A stretch of DNA of 64,000 nucleotides from Nematostella vectensis (Eukaryota; Cnidaria; Anthozoa; Actiniaria; Edwardsiidae), in assembly GCF_932526225.1 (NCBI RefSeq), contig NC_064040.1, positions 5,367,181 to 5,431,180 on the forward strand. The letters run 5' to 3'. Shown piece by piece: positions 1-12,107 of this stretch. Made by a program: the position numbers and the translations under genes. Positions within the stretch are counted from its first letter, which is position 1. Every line of letters begins with the position of its first letter. The notes below the pieces were generated by a model. That model had not been told where the DNA came from. It searched no databases and saw only the letters and a program-made list of their open reading frames with translations.

Positions 1-3000
1 TAAAGTATTGTTACTAAAAATTCGACTCGAGGAGGGAACTATTGTCACACTACATTTGTTTGTCGCGAATTCCGGGTTTTTATAGGCTCTATTACCAGCC
101 GTCGCTAGGCCTCACATCGGTACGTACTGCGGGCTCACAGAGACGAGCTGGAAATCGAGCCTAGGGTTTTAAGGTTTGTGCAGTTTTTCACTCCCGAAAG
201 TAGGCACGGACACCCTTCGCGAGGGAGGTTTAGATTGTTTTTCTAGAATCGACAAATTGCCTTGTGTGGCGTCTGGAGACAGGTTTAGCATTTGGCAGTT
301 GTTGTCACAAGCTTTTATTGAAAAGAATATAAAAAAATCTCATCCACATTCGCGAATGGACTATATACACTCCTCCGGGTGCGTGTGATCAATCAAACTT
401 TATCTCTTTAATTTTGTACATAGGACAGTAAGTAACAAGTATGTACTTCAAGGTATTTTATACTTTTATATAGAATTTATATTTAATTTGAAGTTTGGCC
501 AAGGTAATAGATGACAGATATATATTTATTGCAGAAACATCCACATATTATTGAGGTTGTAAATACACTTGTAAAAAATAAATTTTATTGGAATTGAGCT
601 TGTCACTCTTGTTTTGTTTAAGTAGTGGATAAAGCTTTAGTTGGTTGGTCTGTTATCAGTGGCTAATGGTGCACTTTACTTTGTCTTTTCGGACTGTTAT
701 TCAATCTATTTATATTCTTTTGCAGTCATTTTTTTTAGTCCTGCGCGAGTGGAATTAACGAAATACAAGAAGTTAGGGTATTCTGGTAAAGACCATGTGC
801 AATCACGTGACGACTTTTTTTCTCTTTTCTTTTTTTCATGAGGTTGGCCATCAACCGTATTATCGGTGCCTGGTAGGTTTAAAAATAATTCCTTTAATCC
901 TTCGCATATGGATTAAACTTTAATGGCGAGCAGCCATAAGTCGCATGCCGTGTTTCCCGAATAAATTGCACGAACTAATTGCGAACTTTCCGAAAGGTGT
1001 TTATTTACACCTGCATCAGGCCCTTCAGGCAAAAATTGACGATCAACCTTTCTTCCTTAATTCTAGAGCATACTGCATGGCTGCAAAAATAAACTAAAGT
1101 AGGTGGTTGTTTAAAGAAAGTAGCCGGTTGTGAGAGGATTGACGCAAATGTGTATCTCGAAGCTCTCGTGATCACCGGCTTGTTTTGACATTTTATTATA
1201 TGTTGTAGCATGGCACGTGGGAAATTTAGTGATTAAATGTCCTGCAACCGAGGGATGATTAGTTGAAATCCCGACGCCGCAGGCGGAAATAAACTCGCAA
1301 CTACGAGCTATATTAGGCTGGATGAGCGAACACGGTTCAATGGATCAGGGCGTTGCATACGCATTGTTTTTTTTATTTACCTCTAGAGACAACCAAATTT
1401 TCACGAACAATTCTCAAATCAAACATAGTTTATCGACAGTTTATTTCTTTGACGTCATTAGCACGCATGCGTACAGCAATCAAAATCAACCCACATGGAT
1501 CTAGTCTAACGTTGTTTAGGTATCACGAGATCATATAATACTGTTGTCTCATGGCACAGTGTTTATTCAGGAATCTGCCTACTATTTGTTTCCCTGGTGG
1601 AAACTAGAAGGCAAGCATCTTGGTTCTAAATTTCTCTCATGCACTGAAGTAGAGGGAATTTAAAAGACAAAAGATTCTTTTGTCTTTTTCTAAATTTCCC
1701 TCGTTATTAATGCATGAGGGGAAATGCCTTATAGGTTGATACGAACGCCTTCATAGGTTGATACGCCTGTTATTGGGGCATAGTTTTGAATAGTCTTCTG
1801 CTAGTTGGAGACGAGGCCCCATTCTCCAACATCTCCTATTTGTTCTTTTAATCAGTTCGCTCGTTATCCTCCCTCGCAGAAGGTTTTGTGTTGTTCACTT
1901 GTGGAGAAATCGAAGTGAGCGGCACAGATTCTTCCGCGGCTGTTATCAAAACGGTGGGCATTTCGATTTTAAAGCCGGGTACAGAAACATTAAACAGCTG
2001 TTACTAGGCTGTCCGTGCTATCCAAATTACTTAAGACAACTTGGCTATGGAGTTTGTAGCAAACACGTTTTCTAATTTCTGCATTAAGTCAATCTAAGTT
2101 TATTTCTGCATTAAGTCTATCTACGGTTTTAGCCTACGGACAAATATAACCTGCAAATATAAACGTTAGATTATTTGCTTGCCCTCTTGACAAAACATGT
2201 GAAATTAAAATCGGCTGCGTAGGAGGCTACGCATAAATCAACAAGACAAAATCTAGAACCAGGGCTTGAGGCTCTAGAGCCATAAGTGCTATAAAACAGA
2301 GTGGTAACGGGTATTTTTGTGAAAAGAGATTTGGCCATTTTTTTCACTGTCGAGAAACGTGAAATCGTCCATTTCGACGTCAGTGAAACGTGATTTAACG
2401 ATTTAAAAGGCCATTTTTCGGTCCGTGTAACGTGAAAAAGCCATTTTGCACAGTCCACCCTTTACCACCCTGATAAAAAGGAAGACGAAATTGCTGTTGT
2501 ACTGTCTAAAAAACGCCCTTTGTTGAGCTTGTCACCCTGTTTTAAAGTGCCCATATCATAAAATTCTTAATTTTCGGTTTTATTACCATTATATCAGCAG
2601 TTTGAGATTGAAAACTAACCATACCAAGTATTATAGCCATTCAACGGGTTTTCGACTGGTTTCCTGGCTTTTAAATGTTAATAATATCGCACTCTCGATG
2701 TGCCCAAACCATAAGAAATACCACTTATTCTGTATAAATACACACCACAAAGCAATGATGATTATCGTGACCTTAATTATTGGATAAATAACAATTACAG
2801 GAGGTGATCGTGAAAATATTCAAGACAAGTACTGAAACAAACAGAGATGGTAAACTAGTTGTTCAACTCCCTATTTCATATAGAACCAAGGGAGCATAAG
2901 AAAAGACCCGCGCACTTTGTCGATTCCCATCTTTTCTACTTTTAGTAGCGGCAAAAACCAAGATGCAAATGCCAAAGTGTGGGGGTAGGGTGAGTAAAGG

Positions 3001-3906
3001 GGCGGGGGGGGGGGGGGGGGGGTGGTTGCTAAAAATAGAAAAGCTGGGAATCGACTAGGCGCGCGGGTAATACCAAAGAGTCCCTCTTTTATCTTGTGCT
3101 CTCTTGATGGAACCCTAAATACGAAATTAGGTTCGGAGAGGGGTTTTGAGACAGGGAAATGGAAATATAACGGCAGGAGACATTTCGCACTTAGGTTATG
3201 AATATTTTATTATTCGATGAGTGCAATATTCAAAACAAATTGGGGATGAATTGTTGTACCTTAGTTCCAGCGATATGACACAAGAGTCAAACTCTTTTCA
3301 ATACCCGTGTATATGTATATTCAGTGTAATAGCAACAGAACCTTTTTTTTTTCTAAAAGTCTCAAAGTCGCAATCCTCTTATTCCCGAGTTTTCCTAAAA
3401 TTCTTTCGATTACAAAATTTCTAAAAAAACACAGATAAATGAATGCCGGAAGTAATCCGTATAGGCCTGGTCGCCAACACTATCATATTATCATCAGCGG
3501 TGTCTCCAAATGAAGGTAGAACACATTCAGACGTCTTAATTCACCCCCTTTTTTTAAAAGGATTTTTAAGATGAGCTTGCACATAACGGGCTGCCAGGGT
3601 GTCGCCTTCCTGTTTTTCTAATTATCATCTTTAACAAAGTTAAATCGTTCCGCTATGGCAAGCAGTATTAATGAAGACCAAACTATTTACTAACCACGTG
3701 AAACAACCTTTGTCAAATTTATTGCCGCTTTTTTATTTGCCATAGGTAATAAAAACATGGTAAAAAAACACATAGGTAATAAAAGCAAAACTTGTTTAAT
3801 GACCACCAGTTTCAGCTGCCATATTTTTACTAATAAACCTCTTCATAATTGCAATAGATACCCCGTAGTGGTTGCCGTTTTTTTCCTGTTTGCGAGGGAG
3901 TTGAAA
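1..3906. other. Stretch without a recognised gene
   Basis: I see no open frame with recognisable protein family, splice context or codon bias. An AATAAA at about 577-582 on the plus strand could be a poly(A) signal of a gene ending near the left edge, but no coding exon is visible. The stretch also holds a palindromic repeat (1635-1718) and a 19-base G run (3004-3022). Confidence 0.5.
1635..1718. repeat. Palindromic hairpin, MITE-like
   Basis: The left arm (about 1635-1673) and right arm (about 1674-1718) are imperfect reverse complements. They share CTCATGCA at the outer ends and AGGGAA plus AAGACAAAAGA near the centre. The whole could fold into one long hairpin. It looks like a small fold-back element; no target duplication was established. 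Confidence 0.55.
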
Positions 3907-3910
3907 CTGC

Positions 3911-3917
3911 TTATAAG
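3911..3917 (+). promoter_or_regulatory. TATA-like box upstream of peptide gene 1
   Basis: TTATAAG lies about 95 bases before the ATG at 4007. A similar TTAAATA motif lies about 75-80 bases before the ATG of the paralogue on the other strand. Position and pairing suggest core promoters; no transcript evidence is available. Confidence 0.35.
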
Positions 3918-4006
3918 AAACATGGTAGCCCTCAATCAGGCCACAAACAGCTTAAACTGTCTTGAGTGAAGTCCTCACTTACAAAAGAGCAAGAACCTAC
4001 AAGAAA

Positions 4007-5215
4007 ATGACATCGTCTCTCATTCTAGCCATCAGCATTATCATTGCCCTTTTATTGTGTAATGCGTATACAATTGACGCGTCTATGCCTAGTCCGCCCT
4101 ATGGTAAAAGAAACGAATTCATCCAGGTAACTCAGTTATTTTATTCCAACCCGTTTGCATTTACCACTGTTGAAAGTTGATATTGCAGGATTTCTTCCCA
4201 TGTTTTATTCTTTTTTTTTTTACCTATATACCTATACACTTTTTATTTAAGGATTATCCGTGCTCAAGAACTTGCAGGATATGTGGAGTGATTATTTTAA
4301 GCAATAATCATTTTGGAAAGTTACTCAAAAAAGCTCAGAAGAATTAAGAAATAATAAACTAATACATTATCAAATTACTTTGAAAAAATATTCTAAGAAA
4401 TTAAGAATTTTTTAAGAACGATCAACCTCAAATTCTACTCAAAATTCAGAAAGTGGTTGCCAAAACATTTTATTGCTTCTTTTTTTTAAAAAAAACTACA
4501 TATTGATAATAAAATACAAAAACTATTTTAAGAACAATTTTTATAAGAACGATCAATCAAAATTCTATTCAAGTTTTAGGAAGTGATTCCAAAGAATATT
4601 AGCCTCGGTTATTAAAACCACAAAACCTGGGTATTGAGAAAAAATCATCATGGCTACTGACTGGTGATGCGTAAAATCCCGATTATCGTTCTCTCCAAAA
4701 AGAAAAAAGACCCTGAAAAATGCGATTATCCATGCTGATGCAGTAATCATTCTGAAATGCGGCGATTTGTTTTCAAGAATAAAATTCTTTTTGAAATTTC
4801 AGCTTAACGAGAAAATGTTTTTGTAAATATTAGTATTTAAAATTAGTATTTTTCCATGTAATGAATACAAAAAAGAAAGGAAAAACACATGCGCCGGTTT
4901 TTGGTGCAAACGGTATAAACCTTAAACATTTTGGTCGCTATGCACCCATATTTGACAATCATTTAAAAAAGCCTTTTTATTTGTTACCCTCACAATCATT
5001 TACAGCGCTGAAGATAAGTCCGTACTCGTTTTAAAAGTTTGTTCTGACTTTAATAACGTATTCGTGGTTTTATTCTCCAGATGAAAACAGAGCGTGCTAG
5101 AAGATTGATATGTCAAACGGCTGAAAGGCTTCACTGCGGCTTGAAGCAGTCCAAAGGCAACTCAAATGACCCCTTCGATAACGAAAAAGACGTTAAGACT
5201 AATATATTATGGTGA
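4007..5215 (+). CDS. Small secreted peptide precursor 1 (candidate amidated peptide)
   Basis: Two exons, 4007-4126 and 5081-5215, give an 84-residue protein (40 + 44). The GT donor follows codon 40 and the acceptor is TTCTCCAG, phase 0. Residues 1 to about 24 form a hydrophobic signal peptide. Directly after comes SMPSPPYGKR: a Gly followed by dibasic KR, the classical signal for prohormone cleavage and C-terminal amidation, so the predicted product ends in Pro-Pro-Tyr-amide. Exon 2 encodes a basic stretch, CX7C (CQTAERLHC) and an acidic tail. The minus-strand gene at 6996-9001 has the same motif order and intron position, which supports this model strongly. An AATAAA at 5412-5417 may be the poly(A) signal. 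I do not recognise the family; a peptide hormone or other secreted peptide is inferred, not shown. Confidence 0.78.
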
Positions 5216-6995
5216 ATAACGGAACATACCCACGCAGAACCGATGGAAATCTGAGATATTAAACAGGAACATAATCAGAGTATGCCATAAAAAATATTCC
5301 AACTTTCAGTAGGTAAAGCAGTGAGGTATTTAGGTTTGAATCTGAACAGCTTTTATGGCATTGTAAGAGACAAGTAAAAATGTAGGTACAACACTTAAGG
5401 GCTTCTTTTACAATAAAAAACTCTTGCGGAGGTGTATGGCCATATTTTCAATTAAATATTGAATAAAAAGATTAAAGCGGTTACTTTTAATTACTATTTG
5501 TTGAAATGATTAGAATGACGTAGTGGACCAGAAAATGTCAATTTCAATAAATCGAAAGTTTATGAAGTGCCATCGATGTTCATTTAGAATGGCGTATTGT
5601 GTGACGGCAGGTGGCGACACAGAACAGCACGACTCTTCAAATCAAAGCTTTTAATTTCAATTGTTTGCCTTGCCCGTGTCTAAAGCCCACGCTATCGCCT
5701 TAATAATTTGATATAATCTAGTTCAAAACGTTATTTTCCGCTTAGATCGTTTGTGTGCATTTGGTAAAAATACCAAAACCGCCTCAAACAAATTTAAACC
5801 TGAGCGGTAAAGGTTGAGTTTTACTTCGCGCTTTAAAAAAGAACAGGTACCAAATTCATAGCACAAACCTTCATACCCTTATCTAACAGTCTTAATATGT
5901 CCGAACGCAGTTACTCTATCTTAGTTGGTTTCAGGTGGCAGATATAACGGAGCCAATGATGACGTCAAAACTACGTGTTTTGAAAGAAGCCACTTTTGCC
6001 CTCTTTAGTCCATTCAAATGGCGCATGGCCAGTCTGAAGTCACTATTATACAGAAATCACATGACACCCTTGCTTGAACTATGAATCAGATATATCTTGA
6101 TAATAGAATGGTCATGCTTCTTTTATAAATCTTCATTTCATTAATTTCCATGCGGGTTTTTACCCTCCCTCCCGTTACTCGTTTTATACATAAATTATCT
6201 GAACGACTGACACACTGCAAAATCTGATTTTTCTCGTAGCCGTTCTGCACTTTGGGCTTTATCAGAGACTGTATGCAAAATCATGTTAAAATATAAAGTA
6301 ATAAAGAGTCTTTCAGAATTTAATTATATCTTTACTCTGTCTTTTCAGATTTTCCAATTTTCAAGATTCCTTCTTAGTACTCTTTCGAGGAATGGTTTCG
6401 GCCTCATTACTATACTATGGGCTAACTTCCCTGAGCAGTTTCCTTGCCATAAGAGGTTTCTCGACAGTAGCGGGAGGGGGGAGGGTTTAGAGGGTTTGAT
6501 CCCCCCCCCCCCCCCCCCCCTTTGGGCTTCCAGAAAGCTGTATCAAAAGACCACGGTGGTCTTTTGATACCCCCTCCCCCCTTTGTCACTGAGCCACCCC
6601 CCCCCCCCCCCCCCCCCCTTCAGGGAAAAGCTAGATCCGCCAACTGCTCGAGCAATTTTAGCAAGGAGAAGCAATGTGACTCCGAGTCAAAGTAGGGTGC
6701 TCATTCAGTTACATAAAGGGTGAGTCAACAATTATAGTCAGATGCGAAAATCTGTTCTCCAAGGTACTCTCTTTAGGGACTTTAGAACTAATTTCTTTAG
6801 GGATATCCATGCCTTAACGAGACTCTTATTCAAAGTAGTTCCTTTGTTACAATCATCAACTTTTTGATTTGGAAAAGGTTCCTGTCTCTTTTCTTTTCTT
6901 TTTCTTTCTTTGTAAACAAAATAATTAGATTATTTCTAAAATATATATTCCTCTTTTTTTTCTCTATGTAACACAATGGCTTCAACTTTTCTCCG
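5216..6995. other. Intergenic stretch between convergent peptide genes
   Basis: No coding sequence seen. It holds likely 3' UTR sequence of both convergent genes, C runs at 6501-6520 and 6597-6618, and between them a perfect palindrome at 6540-6570. Confidence 0.5.
6540..6570. repeat. Perfect 15-bp palindrome between poly-C tracts
   Basis: GTATCAAAAGACCAC, one base, then its exact reverse complement. It is flanked on both sides by long C runs, so the segment 6501-6618 combines a cruciform-capable hairpin with G4/i-motif-capable tracts. Probably the core of a small mobile repeat. Confidence 0.6.
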
Positions 6996-9001
6996 TCAAC
7001 TCAGGTCTAGCTTGTGTGTCATAGTGCGCACGCTCTCGAGAGATTGATCGCATCCCATTAATACCGCAGCTTCACAGACATTATTTCTTGCTTGTAAAAA
7101 GACTCTTTGTTGCTGAAAAAATAAGAAAAAACTATTAGAAAACAAACAAAAGCAGGTGCTTCGTAAACTTTTTGACTTGTAATCAGAAGATACAAACAGT
7201 GACTGTAACAATCTCTAGCCAATGGAGAAGTCTCTAAAAAGAAACTAAGATTTCCCGTTACCAGACCCCCAAAACGACAACGTTTTCTTAATATGAAGTT
7301 AATAAACGTGCAATACGCGCTACCAAGGCCACCCCAATACAAAGTTGCAAGAAAACTTGCCAAAAATTAGCGAAAGTCACAGTTTTAATTGGTATAGCCT
7401 GCTCTCATTCACAGTTATCCCGAATTGTTCGCGTGATGCACTTGGGGCGAAGCGCTATTAATCCACAATAATCGAAAACAAAACATTTCCGAATAGCTCC
7501 GAAAGAGAGCCCGAGAATGAGAGAAGGCTATGACTGATAAGTACTTCAATATTAGGAGGATTTCGTCGTGATCTGAGTTCACTCAAGCCTTCAGGGGACG
7601 CACTTGTTGGCTAGTGAAGTTCACGTCAATCAGAAAGTACATTTCTATCTATCTTCATTGGTTTTGATTGGTAACACCTTTCTTTTATAAGAACGTCTGA
7701 TTTTCAGTTGAGGCTGGGCCGTTCTTATTTTTGGAGCATTTTAAGGCTGGAAATGTTGTTAACCATGTTCTTAATTTTTTGGGCTTATAAAATATAGTAC
7801 CCGATGTATTATTAGGAGGGGAATTACAAAAATGATCAATAACGATACAATATTTAATGTTGTTATTAATGAACACAATTTAACATTGCATTTTAGAGCA
7901 CATAGAGACTAAAAAGCAATATGTTACTGCTATCTGAGCATCTTCTTAGCATGTCCTTAAAATCTGCTGAAATCTCAGCCTGCACGTTCTTATAAAAAGG
8001 TTCTTATAAAAAAATGAGTGAACTTCACAAAACCTTTCAAGATGGCCACGCTAGCGGGTGTGGTGCAGTGAAAGGGCGATGTGAAGTCAACATGATCAAT
8101 TTGTGTGTACTTTTTGAACGGTGCCATCAATTTGGAAAGGAAGTGATATTCAAAACCTATATACCCTACGCAAACTCGATCCATTAGAAAAAGAACACGT
8201 TGTAGTGGGTTTATATTGGACCAAAGCTCAAGTACGACCTTAGGCCGCACTCTAACTTGCCATTGAAGACTTTTGTCGCGACGTTACAAGCTACCGGTGT
8301 AAAGCGGAAAGATTATGAAAACCGAAGCTGAATCTTAAATTTTATCCGGCCGATAATGGCTTCATAAAAGAAAATAGCAACAAAAAAACCCTTATAGACC
8401 ACCAAAAAAAACCTCGCGCATTGTTTTTCAGGATAATACGATTCAATGATTTTTCTTCATTGCAATGGACTGTACACATTTGCACATTTGTTTTATGTTA
8501 CTCTCTAGAATAAAAACGAGACAATTTCGTAAAGTCAAAAAGCGTTTGTACAATCTGTCAAGCACAACCTTTTATTGTCTTAAAAAAAAAATAATAACCG
8601 GCCATCTAAAAACAAACTTTTATACTTTATTTGCCAATTCAAAACTATGTTATTGCAATAACTTTGCCAAATCATCCGATGGAAATGTATTTTCGTATTT
8701 GGTATTTGCTACAATAACAAAATAACGCACAACAGACACAAATTCCATTTTTTTCAAAAGAACTTTTCATAGGTTAAACAAGCACAAAAAGAAAAGGTGC
8801 AATTTGCTAAACGGAAAATTGAAATAGGGGGAAATAAATAAATATAAGTTGCTCAACATTATGAAAACATCTTACCTCAACGGTGCGTTCACGTTTACCA
8901 AAGGGAGGGCTAGGCATGGAACCTACTGCCCCCATGGCTTGAAGCAACAGACTGACAATGAATAGAGAGGCTAGAAGCGCTGTATATTGTGTCTTCTTCA
9001 T
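6996..9001 (-). CDS. Small secreted peptide precursor 2 (paralogue)
   Basis: Exon 1 is 8876-9001 (42 codons, donor GTAAGA) and exon 2 is 6996-7112 (38 codons plus TGA, acceptor TTTTTCAG), phase 0, 80 residues in total. The N-terminus is a clear signal peptide, followed by SMPSPPFGKR, so the expected processed product ends in Pro-Pro-Phe-amide after dibasic cleavage. Exon 2 encodes QARNNV and then CEAAVLMGC, the same CX7C spacing as in the gene at 4007-5215, although the rest of exon 2 has diverged. Intron position and phase also match. The 1.76-kb intron carries a MITE (7679-8000). A TTAAATA box sits at about 9073-9079, upstream of the ATG. The amidation site, dibasic cleavage and secretion are read from motifs; function is unknown. 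Confidence 0.78.
7679..8000. mobile_element. MITE, TTATAAGAACGT terminal repeats (copy 1)
   Basis: About 320 bp, bounded by inverted ends TTTTATAAGAACGT and ACGTTCTTATAAAA. A second copy at 10568-10886 and a degenerate one at about 43237-43505 share GTCTRATTTTCAGTTGAGGC near the left end and internal sequence. It sits in the intron of peptide gene 2. There is no coding capacity, so it is non-autonomous. Confidence 0.75.
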
Positions 9002-9071
9002 CTTCCGTCAAGAGGCAACGATAGCCAGGGCGAGGTCCAGAGCGTTAGTGCCTGACTGGCTGTTAGTACAC

Positions 9072-9081
9072 CCTATTTAAG
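9072..9081 (-). promoter_or_regulatory. TATA-like box upstream of peptide gene 2
   Basis: On the minus strand TTAAATA lies about 75-80 bases before the ATG at 9001. It matches in position the TATA-like box of the paralogous gene. Confidence 0.35.
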
Positions 9082-10567
9082 GCATAACCGTTGCACCTGC
9101 CCCTGTAAGGAAGTAGGCCATAATGCGGGCTCTCGCATGTTGTTAAAGCCAATTGAACTCATCAACCCACCAACTTGCACTTAGAGCTTAACAATTATTA
9201 GAATATTTGTCTAAATTTAGCTAGGGTACTCGATAGGTATGAGTTAATACCTTTGTGTGCTTCTTGCGAAAGGAAGGCGGCCTTTAATGGGAAAATTGTA
9301 CGTATTCATTCCTCCTTCGCCCACATCTTGATCTCATTTCCCTTCTGGTTTTTCTTTGTAAAAAGAATGTGGCTCAGGTCATGCAATATCCCCGTGAGTG
9401 ACAAAAGTTATTTCAGTGGTCCCATTTAAATCATCTCAAGTTTCTAAGCCTGTAGGAAGAACCATTATGACCGGATACTGGCTCGGTAAAAGGCAACAAC
9501 AAAAAGAAATATATAAAAGAACCATATCTAAAAGATTACTACTCTAATAAAAAACTTCAACTCACATTTCAAACTTTTTTTAGCCAATTGTCAATTCTCA
9601 ACTTTTGAAGGTGTATTTGTTCTAGGCATTGATTTTATTGACGTACAATTTACTTTAGATTTTTAAATAACTATTGACGAGATGTTTCTTTAGACATTCT
9701 TGCGTTTCCCGGTCGGATTCATTTGTGAAAGAAGAAACGTAAGACAATTGTCAGTTATTTACTTGACGACTCTAACACTCGTGCATTATAGCACAACACG
9801 CATTTTGTCACTTTATTTCCCAAAATACAAAAAAAGAATTAGTTGTACTTAGTACAAATGGCAAGTTAGATTAACCTTTTTGCGTCTAGACGAATGTTTT
9901 AGAGAAATAAATAGCCAAGACTTTTAGAGGGGAACTATTCTAAACAGTTGTTTTTTTTGGCGAATGGTCCCTTATTTTCTCGCGAAATTTTAAGGCATCT
10001 GTAATTATCGGATTTAGAGATTCGACTGAAAGCAAGATCAGATTTTCAAAACTAAAATCAAAGTCCGATTTTCAAAACTGGTGGCTTCTCGTCGTCTCGA
10101 AATTTCTCGGATCGACCATCCGTCACCCCTAAGTCAGCATCCCCATAAAAATAAATCTGCTTAATAATAAGCTATGATTAAAAATTAAGCCCTGTACCAT
10201 CTCCTTAAGACAATAAATACGTGCCGCTGGCTTCAAAACAGTAATCTTCAACGTAGAACTTAAGTTTTTTTTATCCTTTGTCGTGAACTTAGGTTCCCAA
10301 CTCAGTCTTTATTGTGACAAAGCCTTGGCATATGGACGTATGAGAACCTCCAACTCCTTTTTCACTGTTTGTTTCGTAATCTAGACCTTGAGAAAACTTA
10401 CTACTCCTCGGCTCCTAATCAATCGCAATTACATTTTTTTAAGGAAAAGATAGCCTTTTGGTACAAAGAGTTACTCTCGCGCGGCAACCTATCATAGACC
10501 TTCAAGTGGTTTCAAGAAGTCTTCACTTCTTAATTTCTAGTACTAGCAAAGTGGCATACAGAATACA
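9082..10567. other. Stretch without a recognised gene
   Basis: AT-rich sequence; only short frames without family resemblance or splice context are present. Confidence 0.5.
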
Positions 10568-10886
10568 CTCTTTTTTATAGGAACGTCTAATTTTCAGTTG
10601 AGGCGGGGACGTTCCTATTTTTGGGGACATTTTAAGGCTGAATATGTTCTTTAATTTTAGTGTATATAAGAATATAATACCCAATGAATTATTAGGCAGA
10701 GAATTACACTAATGGTCAATAGCAATAATAAGGTTCTGTTACTATGAGCACAATCTGATTCTGCATTTTAGAACGCATCAGGACTAAAAAAGATTTTTTT
10801 TCTGTTATCTGAGCCTCGGCATGTTCTTAGCATGTTCTTAAAATTTGGTGAAATCTCAGGCTGGACGTTTATATATAAAAAAAGAG
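10568..10886. mobile_element. MITE, TTATAAGAACGT family (copy 2)
   Basis: About 319 bp, starting CTCTTTTTTATAGGAACGTC and ending with the near reverse complement GACGTTTATATATAAAAAAAG. The internal sequence is collinear with 7679-8000 with scattered substitutions. A 20-base G run follows at 10916-10935. Confidence 0.75.
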
Positions 10887-10970
10887 TCAGTACTGTTATT
10901 CATTATTTGTCTAGTGGGGGGGGGGGGGGGGGGGGCGTGTGCAAGGACGCATAGTGGGAATTCCTTACTA

Positions 10971-11401
10971 TAAGGTACGGTAATACGAGCGGCAAAATGG
11001 TACAACTTTTGTGGCAGCATTCGATGTGGATGTTGCACGTTTTTCTACCGGCGCACCAACGTTTGTCGCAGCAAAAGAAAGACTTGTTCTTGCTGTTGAT
11101 CCGCCACCTTTTTGCTCCGTGACACTGACGTGTGACTTTCGTTCAACAAATCACAAACCTTATTGCAACTGCCTGCGTATGCTTGACCAGTTGGGTTGAT
11201 GTAGTAATACGGGTTACATCTCCAAGTTTTGTTGCAAAAAGTAGAACCATCTTCTACTTTTTGCAGCAAACTTTGTCAACCTGCAACAAAAAACTGCTTC
11301 CACAAAAATTGGTTCGCCGGTAGTAAAACGAGCAACGTCACTTGCAGCAATGCTGTCACAAAAGTTGTACGATTTGGCTGCTCGTATTACCGTACCTATA
11401 C
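10971..11401. mobile_element. Fold-back element, about 430 bp
   Basis: The outer ends are inverted copies: GGTACGGTAATACGAGC on the left and GCTCGTATTACCGTACC on the right. The inverted similarity continues inwards through ACAACTTTTGTG and CTACCGGCG segments for well over 100 bases per arm, with a second short inner hairpin near 11230-11275. Frames inside are by-products of the palindrome. Likely a non-autonomous fold-back DNA transposon. Confidence 0.7.
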
Positions 11402-11403
11402 AG

Positions 11404-11530
11404 CGGCGTAGCCAGGATTTTTAACAGGAGGGGGGCCAAAAGGCCCTTTCAAGGCATTTTCTCTTGTATTTTAGTTAATGTCTCATATATTTACTCTATT
11501 TTTGGCTGCTAGAAGGGGGGGGGGGGGCAT
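11404..11530 (+). repeat. GTAGCCAGG dispersed repeat, partial
   Basis: Begins GGCGTAGCCAGGATTTTTAA and continues through a GGGGCC-rich part to a G run at 11515-11527. Copies occur at 11970-12107 (inverted) and 59895-60008; a relative with the same termini lies at 47385-47697. Confidence 0.6.
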
Positions 11531-11969
11531 CAAAGTGATGGAAGATATGGAATTTAATTACCGCCAAAATTAAGAGTAATAATATGTGCCTTTAAAAATC
11601 GTGAATTTTTCACCTGGTGTATATTTTATTGTGATAATACACCCCAAAAACTTAAAATCATTATGGTTTGTTTAAAAATGCCCTAATTGATTGAAAAAAA
11701 AAACTCGGCCCAGAAAACAGCACTTGACCTGTTCAAAATAACAAAATAACAAAAAAAAAATAACTATGAGATCTAATTTTTTTTTTGTTTCCACGCACGT
11801 TTTTGGAAAACTAACGCTGCAGTTTCGTCTCTCCATGAACTTAACTGGGACAATTGCTAAAAACAAACCCCTTTGTGTGTTTTACACAGACATTAAAACA
11901 ACATAATGATTAATCTAAACGCCTCTTTTATAATTTCATCAAATCAAACCAATAAAAACATTTGCAAGG

Positions 11970-12107
11970 GCGTAGCCAGGGGCCTAGGGGGGCCGGCCCC
12001 CCCTTTTAGTAGCCAAAAATAAAGTTAATGTATGAGACATTAATGCAGAAGAAAATGCCTTGAAAAGTCCCTTTTGGCCCCCCTCCTGTTAAAAATCCTG
12101 GCTACGC
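11970..12107 (-). mobile_element. GTAGCCAGG MITE, about 138 bp
   Basis: Ends are inverted (GCGTAGCCAGG and CCTGGCTACGC). The body is an inverted copy of the repeat at 11404-11530, including the conserved part about TTAATGTCTCATA. Short TIRs and a GC-rich core without an open frame indicate a MITE. Confidence 0.6.
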
